This document shows positions 33,631 to 40,609 of a stretch of DNA of 64,000 bases, piece after piece; the stretch's first letter is position 1, and each line of letters begins with the position of its first letter. The notes under the pieces are model-generated. The model did no database searches. It saw nothing but the letters and a program-made list of their open reading frames with translations, and had not been told where the DNA came from. This stretch comes from Janibacter sp. Soil728 (lineage in GTDB: Bacteria; Actinomycetota; Actinomycetes; Actinomycetales; Dermatophilaceae): positions 744,289-808,288 of the forward strand of contig NZ_LMRZ01000001.1 in assembly GCF_001428305.1 (NCBI RefSeq), given 5' to 3'. The translations under genes were made by a program, and so were the position numbers.

Positions 33631-35931
33631 TCAGCCCGCCGGGACCAGCTCCTCCGCGTCGGTGGCGGAGGTGTGCCTGGTGAGTGCCTCGCCCTCGACG
33701 TCGACATTGGGCAGGAGCTTGTCGAGCCAGCGGGGCATCGACCAGGCCGTGTCGCCGAGCAGGTACATCAGGGCGGGGATGAGCAGCATCCGCACGACGA
33801 AGGCGTCCAGCAGGACGGCCGCGGCCAGCGCGAAGCCCATCGACTTGATGAGGTTGTCCGGCTGCAGCATGAAGGCGGCGAAGACCGAGATCATGATGGC
33901 CGCGGCAGCGGTGACCACGCGGGCGCCGTGGCGGAACCCGTCGACGATGGCCTCGCGAGCGCTGTCCCCGTGGATGTAGGCCTCACGCATCCGGGTCACG
34001 AGGAAGACCTGGTAGTCCATCGCGAGGCCGAAGACGATCCCGATCATGAGGATCGGCAGGAAGCTGACGAGTGGTGCCCCGTCGACCAGCCCGAAGGCGC
34101 CCTGTTGGAAGATCGCGACCGTGGCGCCGATGGTGGCCAGCGTCGACAGCACGAAGCCCAGCGTCGCGGTGAGCGGCACGAGGACCGAGCGGAAGACGAG
34201 CATGAGCAGGATGAAGGCCAGGCCGACGACCACCGCGAGGTAGGGGAGCAGCGCGTCCTGCAACTTCTGCGACACGTCGGTCTGGATCGCGGTGAGGCCG
34301 GTGACGCCGATGGTCGTGCTCGACGCCTCCTCCTGCGCGGGGATCCCGTCGCGGATGGTGTGGAGCAGGTCCTCGGTGGCCGCGTCGCTCGCGCCGGTGG
34401 TCGGGGTGACCATCAGCTGGGCGCCGGTGCCGTCCTTGTTCATCCCGACGACCTGGGCGTTGGCGACACCGTCGAGTCCGCCGAGCCAGGTGGTGACCTC
34501 GCCGTAGGCAGCCGGGGCCTGGCGCGGGTCCGTGATCTCGCGACCGTCGACGACGACGATCATCCGGGCCTCCTGACCGGGGCCGAAGCCGTCGGAGATG
34601 AGGTCGGCGGCCTTGCGCTGCGAGGTGTCCGCCGAGGCGGTGGAGTCGCTGGGCAGGGCGAGGTGGAGGTCCTTGGCCGGGATGGCCAGGGCGCCCAGGG
34701 CGATGACCGCGATGAGCGCCGCGATCACCGGGTGGGAGCCGACCATGCGGGCCCAGCGGGTGCCGCCGTTGTCGATGCGCTGTCCCTCGTCGACGGAGCG
34801 GTCCCCCCGGATCTGCCCCGCGAAGGCCCGCTTGCCGAGCGCTCCGAGGATGGCCGGGAGCAGGGTGAGGGCGACGAGGACGGCGACCAGGACGGTGCCG
34901 GCGGCAGCCAGGCCCATCGCGGTGAGGAAGGGGATCTTGACGACGGACAGCGCGACGAGCGCGATGATCACGGTCAGCCCGGCGAAGACGACGGCGGACC
35001 CGGCGCGGCCCACGGCCAGACCGATCGCGTGGCCTCGGTCGGAGGTGTGCCGCAGCTCGGTGCGGTAGCGGGAGAGGATGAAGAGGGCGTAGTCGATCCC
35101 GACGGCCAGACCGAGCATCGAGGCGAGGATCGGGGTCGTCGTGCCGAGGTCGAAGAAGGCCGTCGAGGCGGTGATGCCCGTGATGCCGATGCCCACACCG
35201 ACGAGCGCGGTGAGGATCGGCAGGCCGGCCGCGACGAGCGAGCCGAAGGTCAGGACGAGGACGAGCAGCGCGATGGCGACACCGATGAGCTCGCTCGTCA
35301 TCCCCATCTCGGGCATGCCCTGCATGCCGCTGCCGGAGACCTCGACGGTCAGGCCGGAGTCGCGGGCGTCGTCGACGGCCTTGACGACGGCGTCACGGGT
35401 GGGCTGCTCGACATCGGTGATGGTGGGGACGTCGAAGGTCCACTGGATCAACCCGGTGCGTCCGTCTGCGGTGAGCGGGGAGACCGCGGCCGCGTTGGCC
35501 TTGGCGACGGCGGCGGGCTGGTCGTTCTTCGTGGCGTTGTCGAGATAGGTCTTCTCCACCCCCTTCGCGGCGTCGACGGGGTTGACGAACTGCTCGGGGT
35601 CGCCGACCTGCGGGACCTTGCGCAGGTTCGTCAGCAGATCGTTGACGGCTGCGGTGTTGTCCGGGTCAGCGAGCACTTCGCCCTTCGGTGCCTGGACGAC
35701 GACCGTGGCGGTGGCCTGGTCGAAGGCGTCCTGGGTGCCGGGGAAGAGTTCCTGCTGCAGGTTCTGGGCCTGCTCGGACTCGATGCCGGGGATGGAGAAC
35801 TTGTCGCTGAGCGGCTTGGAGAGGGTGCCGGCGGCGGCACCGACCCCGATGAGGACGATCAACCAACCGACGAGGAAGGCGGGCCAGCGCCGGTGCGCGA
35901 GCCGGCCGAGCCGGTAGAGGGCGTGAGCCAT
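33631..35931 (-). CDS. MMPL/RND-family membrane transporter, second copy
   Basis: 766 residues, about 12 helices with two large extracytoplasmic loops. The proton-relay signatures AVGIDYALFILSRYRTEL and GLAMDYQVFLVTRMREAY are both present. It follows tetR on the same strand at 102 bases, so it is probably co-transcribed with and repressed by that regulator. The substrate is unknown (lipid or drug). It is clearly diverged from the first MMPL at 26590, so this is not a recent duplication. Confidence 0.9.
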   Translation of the reverse strand: MAHALYRLGRLAHRRWPAFLVGWLIVLIGVGAAAGTLSKPLSDKFSIPGIESEQAQNLQQELFPGTQDAFDQATATVVVQAPKGEVLADPDNTAAVNDLLTNLRKVPQVGDPEQFVNPVDAAKGVEKTYLDNATKNDQPAAVAKANAAAVSPLTADGRTGLIQWTFDVPTITDVEQPTRDAVVKAVDDARDSGLTVEVSGSGMQGMPEMGMTSELIGVAIALLVLVLTFGSLVAAGLPILTALVGVGIGITGITASTAFFDLGTTTPILASMLGLAVGIDYALFILSRYRTELRHTSDRGHAIGLAVGRAGSAVVFAGLTVIIALVALSVVKIPFLTAMGLAAAGTVLVAVLVALTLLPAILGALGKRAFAGQIRGDRSVDEGQRIDNGGTRWARMVGSHPVIAALIAVIALGALAIPAKDLHLALPSDSTASADTSQRKAADLISDGFGPGQEARMIVVVDGREITDPRQAPAAYGEVTTWLGGLDGVANAQVVGMNKDGTGAQLMVTPTTGASDAATEDLLHTIRDGIPAQEEASSTTIGVTGLTAIQTDVSQKLQDALLPYLAVVVGLAFILLMLVFRSVLVPLTATLGFVLSTLATIGATVAIFQQGAFGLVDGAPLVSFLPILMIGIVFGLAMDYQVFLVTRMREAYIHGDSAREAIVDGFRHGARVVTAAAAIMISVFAAFMLQPDNLIKSMGFALAAAVLLDAFVVRMLLIPALMYLLGDTAWSMPRWLDKLLPNVDVEGEALTRHTSATDAEELVPAG

Positions 35932-36033
35932 GTCAGGTGCCTTTCGAGGCGTCGTGGTGGTCGGCCGCGTCGTCGGGACCGGTGGTGCTTGAGGCGAAGC
36001 GCTGTTGGGGCGAGCGCTGTGCGGCGAAGGGGG

Positions 36034-36636
36034 TCACCCCCGGGCGGTGAGGATCTCCCGGGCGAGCGTGAGGTTGGCCTGGATGCGTTGCTGGAGAGGG
36101 CCCCTGGTGGGGTCGGTGATGCACTCCTCGACGGAGCGCTGGACGATGCCACCGACGAGGGTGAGCGCCATCCGGGCCCGGGTCGGGTCCACGCCGTCGC
36201 GGGTCGACAGGTGGGTGACGATCTCCTCGGCGAGCTCCTCGACGTGGGTCTTGACCCGGATGAAGAGCTCGGGGTTGCGCTCGATGACGTGGTGCAGCTG
36301 CTGCCAGTCGTCGAGGTTGTCCTCCTCGGCGCGCAGGCACTGCAGGGTCGTGATGAGCAGGTCCTCGAAGGGGTCTCCCGTCGGCCCGCCGCTGCGCAGG
36401 GTCTCGGCCTGCTCGTCGGTGAGGACCGGCAGGACGCCGAGGACGGCTTCTTCCTTGGAGGTCACGTGGTTGAAGAGAGTGCGACGCGAGACGCCGACGG
36501 CCGAGGCGAGGTCCTCGACGGTGAACCCGGAGTACCCGCAGCTGATCGACAGGCGCTGCGCGGCCGCGACGATCGCGTCGCGGCGGCTTCCGCCGGCCCG
36601 AGGCGCGGCGGCACTGGTGGTTGCACTATTGATCAC
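36034..36636 (-). CDS. TetR-family transcriptional regulator
   Basis: 200 residues. The N-terminal helix-turn-helix is at about 18-62 (FTVEDLASAVGVSRRTLFNHVTSKEEAVLG), followed by an all-helical ligand domain. The GTG start at 36636 lies inside a pair of perfect operator-like repeats, so the transcript is probably leaderless or nearly so. Likely ligand: a substrate of the MMPL pump encoded next. Confidence 0.88.
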   Translation of the reverse strand: MINSATTSAAAPRAGGSRRDAIVAAAQRLSISCGYSGFTVEDLASAVGVSRRTLFNHVTSKEEAVLGVLPVLTDEQAETLRSGGPTGDPFEDLLITTLQCLRAEEDNLDDWQQLHHVIERNPELFIRVKTHVEELAEEIVTHLSTRDGVDPTRARMALTLVGGIVQRSVEECITDPTRGPLQQRIQANLTLAREILTARG

Positions 36637-36671
36637 GAAGTGCAGTTTTGCACTATCTCGCGTTCAGTGCA
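36622..36671. promoter_or_regulatory. Tandem TetR operators
   Basis: Two identical-architecture sites, TGCACT-N11-AGTGCA, at 36622-36644 and 36649-36671, separated by GTTT. The inner half-sites also form AGTGCA-GTTT-TGCACT. The first site covers the tetR start codon. Confidence 0.8.
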
Positions 36672-36683
36672 AAACATAGGGAC

Positions 36684-36707
36684 CTGCATTGCCCTATGGC
36701 AATGCAG
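36684..36707. repeat. Family A palindrome upstream of tetR
   Basis: CT-GCATTGCCCTATGGCAATGC-AG, a perfect palindrome with arms of ten bases around CTAT, 13 bases beyond the operator pair. Same family as the cydC and cydD copies. Confidence 0.85.
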
Positions 36708-36720
36708 ACGAGCGGTACGA

Positions 36721-36765
36721 CGAAGGGGGCCGGCCGTCCGCTCTCGCGGTGGCCGGCCCCCTTCG
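36721..36765. terminator. Hairpin terminator after FMN reductase
   Basis: 15-bp stem CGAAGGGGGCCGGCC / GGCCGGCCCCCTTCG with a 15-base loop, 17 bases after the reductase stop on the minus strand. Confidence 0.8.
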
Positions 36766-36781
36766 GGCTGTTGCGTGTGGC

Positions 36782-37318
36782 TCAGGCGTGGACCGGCGCC
36801 AGACGGCCGACGAGTGCGCGAAGGGAGGCGTCGGCCTCCTCGTCGACGAGCCGGCCCTCGGCGAAGGCCTCGAAGGAGGAGCCCAGGCCGAAGGTGTCCT
36901 CGACGACGTCGGCGCCGGCGATCTTGAGGGTGCGCACGGCGTCCTGGCGGGCCCACTCGGCGGCGCGCGGGGAGCCGGAGGCGGCCATGACGACGGCCGG
37001 GGTGCCCGTGATCGATGCGACGCCGTAGGGGCGGGAGGCCCAGTCGATGGTGTTCTTGACGACGCTGGAGAGCGTGCCGTTGTACTCGGGGGTGACGACG
37101 ATCAGCCCGTCGGCAGCGGCGACGGCGGCGCGCAGCTCGGCGGCGACCTCGGGCAGCTGGCCCTCGAGGTCGAGGTCCTCGGAGTAGTGGGGCAGCTCCG
37201 CGCCGCGGTCGAAGACGCTCGCGGTGCAACCCTCGGGCAGGTGGGCGACGGCCGCGTCGGCGAGCGCGCGGTTGGTGGAGCCTGCACGCAGGCTGCCGAG
37301 GAGGACGAGGACGTTCAT
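36782..37318 (-). CDS. NADPH-dependent FMN reductase-family oxidoreductase
   Basis: 178 residues, flavodoxin-like fold. GSLRAGSTNRALA binds the FMN phosphate, TPEYNGTLSSVVKNTIDW is the family signature (about 76-93), and ASGSPRAAEWARQ follows. Such enzymes reduce quinones, azo compounds or flavins under stress. It is divergent from marR with two MarR-type palindromes between them, so it is probably the regulator's target. Confidence 0.88.
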   Translation of the reverse strand: MNVLVLLGSLRAGSTNRALADAAVAHLPEGCTASVFDRGAELPHYSEDLDLEGQLPEVAAELRAAVAAADGLIVVTPEYNGTLSSVVKNTIDWASRPYGVASITGTPAVVMAASGSPRAAEWARQDAVRTLKIAGADVVEDTFGLGSSFEAFAEGRLVDEEADASLRALVGRLAPVHA

Positions 37319-37340
37319 GAGGGGACTCCAGACGAGGTAT

Positions 37341-37396
37341 TGGTCAAGTGCTTGACCATGGTGCGCGCCATGAATTGTCAAAGTCAAGTCCTTGAC
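37341..37396. promoter_or_regulatory. Two MarR-type operators between FMN reductase and marR
   Basis: Perfect palindrome TGGTCAAGTGCTTGACCA (37341-37358) and a second GTCAAG-TC-CTTGAC (37383-37396). Both share TCAAG-N2-CTTGA at a spacing of four turns. Confidence 0.8.
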
Positions 37397-37417
37397 CAAT
37401 GCCTTACGATGAGGGGC

Positions 37418-37912
37418 ATGACCACGCCCATGCCGCCGAGCGTCGACGCCTTCACTGGTGGCGACGCCTGCACCGGCGCCGACGGGCAGCCGCCGCTGGT
37501 CAACCTGCTTGCGCGGGCCCAGGCGAGCTTCGTCGCCGACTTCGAGGCCCGGCTGCGTGCCTCCGAGATCGACGGGCTCTCCCTCGCGCACTCCACCAAT
37601 GTGCTGCGCCACCTGTCCGAGGGGCCACGCCGGGCGCGCGACATCGTCGATCGCTGCGGCGTGACCAAGCAGGCCGTGAGCCAGCAGATCGCGCACCTGG
37701 AGCGCAATGGCTTCGTCGCCGTCGGGCGGGACGAGGACGACCAGCGCGCCCGCATCGTCAGCCTCACGACGAAGGGGGAGTGCGCCCAGGTCGTCGTCGG
37801 CCGCCTCTTCACGCAGGTCGAGCACGACTGGGCCGAGCGGATCGGCGCGGAGTCGGTCGCCGCCGTGCGTCAGGCCCTCACCGAGCTCCTCGGCGAGGGC
37901 ACCGCTTGCTGA
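37418..37912 (+). CDS. MarR-family transcriptional regulator
   Basis: 164 residues with a winged helix (LSEGPRRARDIVDRCGVTKQAVSQQIAHLERNGFV, here in two parts around residues 68-100) and the wing DEDDQRARIVSLT. No ligand-sensing cysteine stands out apart from Cys in DRCGV. ATG 37418 is the likely start; an in-frame ATG nine bases upstream is also possible, with a leaderless mRNA. It probably represses itself and the divergent reductase. Confidence 0.85.
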   Translation: MTTPMPPSVDAFTGGDACTGADGQPPLVNLLARAQASFVADFEARLRASEIDGLSLAHSTNVLRHLSEGPRRARDIVDRCGVTKQAVSQQIAHLERNGFVAVGRDEDDQRARIVSLTTKGECAQVVVGRLFTQVEHDWAERIGAESVAAVRQALTELLGEGTAC

Positions 37913-37938
37913 TCGGTCGGTGACCGCGAGCGTCGGCG

Positions 37939-38211
37939 TCAGGCGCTCGTGAGGGTCCCGGTCGTCTGGCCGTGCTTCTTGCAGGTCGCGGTCCAGTCGG
38001 ACCCGGACCGGTCCACCGCGAGCGTGCGGCGGCAGGTCGTGCAGTGGATGGGCGGCTCGGTGGCGAGCTGCTGCCGGCACAGGACGTGGTTGCCCTTGCT
38101 GGCGGAGGTGCCGCAGCGGGCGCAGTAGGTCATCGCGATGACGGGCGGGATCGCGCCGAGGGTGTCGGGGTCGCTCCAGCCGGAGTCGCCAGCGGTGGGC
38201 AGGTCAGTCAT
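37939..38211 (-). CDS. bsaP: Small Cys-rich protein resembling biotin synthase auxiliary protein BsaP
   Basis: 90 residues. The C-terminal two-thirds reads YCARCG, NHVLCR, LATEPPIHCTTCRR, SGSDWTATCKKHG: six cysteines and a histidine spaced as in actinobacterial BsaP, which supplies or protects the iron-sulfur cluster of biotin synthase BioB. No bioB lies nearby, so it is an orphan here. The ATG at 38211 is preferred; an upstream extension adds unconserved residues. A simple zinc-ribbon role is the alternative. Confidence 0.6.
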   Translation of the reverse strand: MTDLPTAGDSGWSDPDTLGAIPPVIAMTYCARCGTSASKGNHVLCRQQLATEPPIHCTTCRRTLAVDRSGSDWTATCKKHGQTTGTLTSA

Positions 38212-38293
38212 GTGTTGATTGTCGCCCATGCCACGCCCGCCCTCCACCGTGGCCCCGTCCGGCGCCCTCGGTGCTCCCTGCCTCGCGCTGCCG

Positions 38294-38406
38294 ACTTGCT
38301 ACGCGCGGGTACGACGTGCAGTTGCGGGGAGCCGCGTGGGTGGTTCCCCGGAAATTCAAGGGTCGACCGCGCCCAACCGCGGCAGCTGCACGTCGTACCC
38401 GCAAGT
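38294..38406. repeat. Long inverted repeat upstream of bsaP
   Basis: Arms GCGGGTACGACGTGCA (38305-38320) and TGCACGTCGTACCCGC (38387-38402) match perfectly. The match extends outward to ACTTGC/GCAAGT, with a seven-base interruption on the left arm, and inward loosely. The 113-base unit resembles a small miniature inverted-repeat element; no coding sequence is inside. It fills most of the 277-base gap before the AIM24 gene. Confidence 0.75.
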
Positions 38407-38488
38407 AACAAATGGTTGGAGTCACGACACAGGTCGGCTGTCGATCACGCCCTCGGCGCCCTCAGCTCCCGGCCACCGCCGCCGACGG

Positions 38489-39214
38489 TCAGCCACCCAG
38501 GAGATCTGCGATGCCGCCGCCGCTGCGGCCCTGGGCCTGGTGACCGCCGTCGACCACCGACTCGGCCGGCTGGACCAGCACGTATCCCTGGCCGCCGAAG
38601 GCCATCTGGAAGGTCTCGCCGGTGCCACCGCGCACGAGCGACTTCAGGCCGCCGGTGTCGACCTTGATGTCCATCCGCACCCCACCGGTCCACATGACGA
38701 CGGCCTGCGCGTCACCGAAGGTCGGTGCGCTCGCCACGTCGAGGGCGACGGGCTCTCCCTTCGTCGTGATGGCGACGTAGCCGCTGCCCCGCAGGACAAC
38801 GTTGTAGAGGCCGCCGGTCATCGCCGCGCCGCGCGCCTGGATGCGGTGGATGTCCCAGTCGATGGAGGCGGAAAAGGCCAGGATGTTGTTGCCGTTGACC
38901 GAGATCATGTCGTTCTCCAGGTACATGATCTGGATCTCCTGGGCGTCGTCGGCGACGAAGAGCTCGCCCTGGCCGGAGCAGGTCATCATCTTGACGCCCT
39001 CGCCGGTCGTGGCCTGCTTGAGGAACTTGCCGACCCCGCCGGAGCCTTGGTTCTCGAAGCGGACATCGCCCTGGTAAGCGACCATCGAGCCCGTCCGCGC
39101 CATGACCGGGCCGTGCCCCATCTGGACCTTGAGCAACTTCTTGTTCTGCAGCGAGAACTGGTCGGAGGTCTGCTCTTCCTTGAAGTCGGTGAAGAGGGAT
39201 CCGTGGATCGGCAT
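38489..39214 (-). CDS. AIM24-family protein
   Basis: 241 residues of the AIM24 (double-psi/beta-prism) fold: GPVMARTGSMVAYQGDVRFE, TGEGVKMMTCSGQGELFVAD and a glycine-rich C-terminus. Bacterial homologues are of unknown function; the yeast namesake is a mitochondrial inner-membrane organiser. No signal peptide or transmembrane helix. Apparently monocistronic. Confidence 0.85.
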   Translation of the reverse strand: MPIHGSLFTDFKEEQTSDQFSLQNKKLLKVQMGHGPVMARTGSMVAYQGDVRFENQGSGGVGKFLKQATTGEGVKMMTCSGQGELFVADDAQEIQIMYLENDMISVNGNNILAFSASIDWDIHRIQARGAAMTGGLYNVVLRGSGYVAITTKGEPVALDVASAPTFGDAQAVVMWTGGVRMDIKVDTGGLKSLVRGGTGETFQMAFGGQGYVLVQPAESVVDGGHQAQGRSGGGIADLLGG

Positions 39215-39282
39215 GTCGTGCGCCCTTCTGCGTGGCCGCCCCCCGCGGGCGCCGGTTGGCCCAACACTAGAGAGCGCTCCCG

Positions 39283-39299
39283 CCCCCCGGCTAGGGGGG
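39283..39299 (-). terminator. Possible terminator after the M56 gene
   Basis: CCCCCC-GGCTA-GGGGGG, about 34 bases beyond the M56 stop on the minus strand and upstream of AIM24. Short stem, so only a candidate. Confidence 0.4.
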
Positions 39300-39332
39300 T
39301 GAGCACCCCGATGACGAAGGGGGATTCCCCGG

Positions 39333-40184
39333 TCAGCGCACGACGACGGTCACGAGGGTCGGCGGCACGACGAGAGCGGCAGCACAGATGACGTAGAGGA
39401 CGAGCGTCTGCCAGGGCGCCGGGTCGTCGGCGACGAGCAGGCGGATGCGGGTGGCCGCTGCCCCCGTGCCGGCGGAGACCCCCGGCGTCAGGTCGGTCCG
39501 AGCGGCGGCCTCGGACAGCGAGACGATGGCTCGTCCGAGCGCGACCTCACCCACGTCTTCGCGGGCGGCGCGGTCGGCGAGGACCTCGACGAGCAGGGCG
39601 ACCTCGCGCAGGGCGGCGTCGGTGCGCAGCGGTCGCGGGGTCGCGGTGTGCAGGACGGTGAAGAACTCCAGGACGAGGTCGTGGCGCTCGCGCAGGTGCG
39701 CCTCCTCGTGGGCGACGACGGCCGCCAGCTGGTCGCCGGGCAGCGCGGTCAGCGCCGCCTCGGTGATGACGAGCCGCGAGCCTGCGCCGGGGACGCAGTA
39801 GGCGGACAGTCGCTCCGAGGGGAGCACCCGGGTGTGTGCGCCCTCGTGCCGGCCGACGAGGTCGACGAGCTGGCGGTGCTCGTCGCGGGCGGCCCGGATC
39901 CGGCGACCGACGTTGTGCCCGTTGATGAGCAGCCGCGCGAGGACCCCGATCGAGGCGATCGTCGCGACGACGAGGACGAGCGCCTCAGGCACGCTTGGCA
40001 GAGGGCGGGGTCGCAGCCAGGCGATCGGGGCCGCGGTCAGCAGGCACAGGACGGCGGACGACGAGAGCGCCTGCCAGACGAAGAGCGCCGCCCGCGGGCT
40101 GCGGCGCAGTCGCTCGATCCGCACGAGGACGTGCGGCGCGGTGAGGAGTGCTGCCGCGCAGAGCAGCAGCAGTGCGGCTATCAC
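39333..40184 (-). CDS. M56-family (BlaR1-like) membrane metallopeptidase
   Basis: 283 residues: three or four helices, then the zinc motif HEEAH (about 157-161) on the cytoplasmic side, and two C-terminal helices. There is no extracellular penicillin-binding sensor domain, so it differs from BlaR1/MecR1 in sensing. It likely cleaves the partner BlaI, whose gene overlaps it by four bases. Confidence 0.85.
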   Translation of the reverse strand: MIAALLLLCAAALLTAPHVLVRIERLRRSPRAALFVWQALSSSAVLCLLTAAPIAWLRPRPLPSVPEALVLVVATIASIGVLARLLINGHNVGRRIRAARDEHRQLVDLVGRHEGAHTRVLPSERLSAYCVPGAGSRLVITEAALTALPGDQLAAVVAHEEAHLRERHDLVLEFFTVLHTATPRPLRTDAALREVALLVEVLADRAAREDVGEVALGRAIVSLSEAAARTDLTPGVSAGTGAAATRIRLLVADDPAPWQTLVLYVICAAALVVPPTLVTVVVR

Positions 40185-40609
40185 CCGGTGGAGTCTGCCG
40201 CACCCCGTCCGCGACGACGGCGGGGACGGTCTCCCTTCGCCTCGACGTCGGCCATCGCGGTCCGGACGGCGTCGAGGTCGTCGGCGCTCGCCTCGGAGAG
40301 GAAGTGCAGGATCGCGGCCTGCCGGTCCGCGCTGCTCAGGTCGTGAAGCGGGCTGCGCATGGCCTGCGCGGTGAGGGACTCACGAGTGGACGCCGGCCGG
40401 TAGCGCCAGGCGCGCCCGTCGCGCTCGCGGGTCGTCACTCCCTTGACCTCGAGGCGGGAGAGCACGGTCATGACGGTCGTGTAGGCGAGGTCGCGGCCGG
40501 TGAGCCGGTCGGAGACCTCGCGGACGGTCAGTCCGGTGCCGGCCTCGTCGGCCCACAGCACGTCCATGATCGCCTGCTCGAGGTCACCCAGCGATGCTTT
40601 GGTGGGCAC
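40181..40609 (-). CDS. blaI: BlaI/MecI/CopY-family repressor
   Basis: 142 residues. Winged helix LGDLEQAIMDVLWADEAG...TVREVSDRL, then AYTTVMTVLSRLEVKGVTTRERDGRAWRY in the recognition part, and a C-terminal dimerisation helix. A basic tail (RPRRRRGRG) is unusual. The GTG start at 40609 lies 26 bases inside the end of cydC, with AAGGAG nine bases upstream. M. tuberculosis BlaI is reported to control energy genes besides blaC, so linkage to cyd is not absurd. Confidence 0.88.
   Translation of the reverse strand: MPTKASLGDLEQAIMDVLWADEAGTGLTVREVSDRLTGRDLAYTTVMTVLSRLEVKGVTTRERDGRAWRYRPASTRESLTAQAMRSPLHDLSSADRQAAILHFLSEASADDLDAVRTAMADVEAKGDRPRRRRGRGAADSTG

Noticed and set aside
33580-36927. Open frame of 1115 codons on the plus strand opposite MMPL and tetR
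   Set aside because: It crosses a terminator, two minus-strand genes and their operators, and has no recognisable domain.
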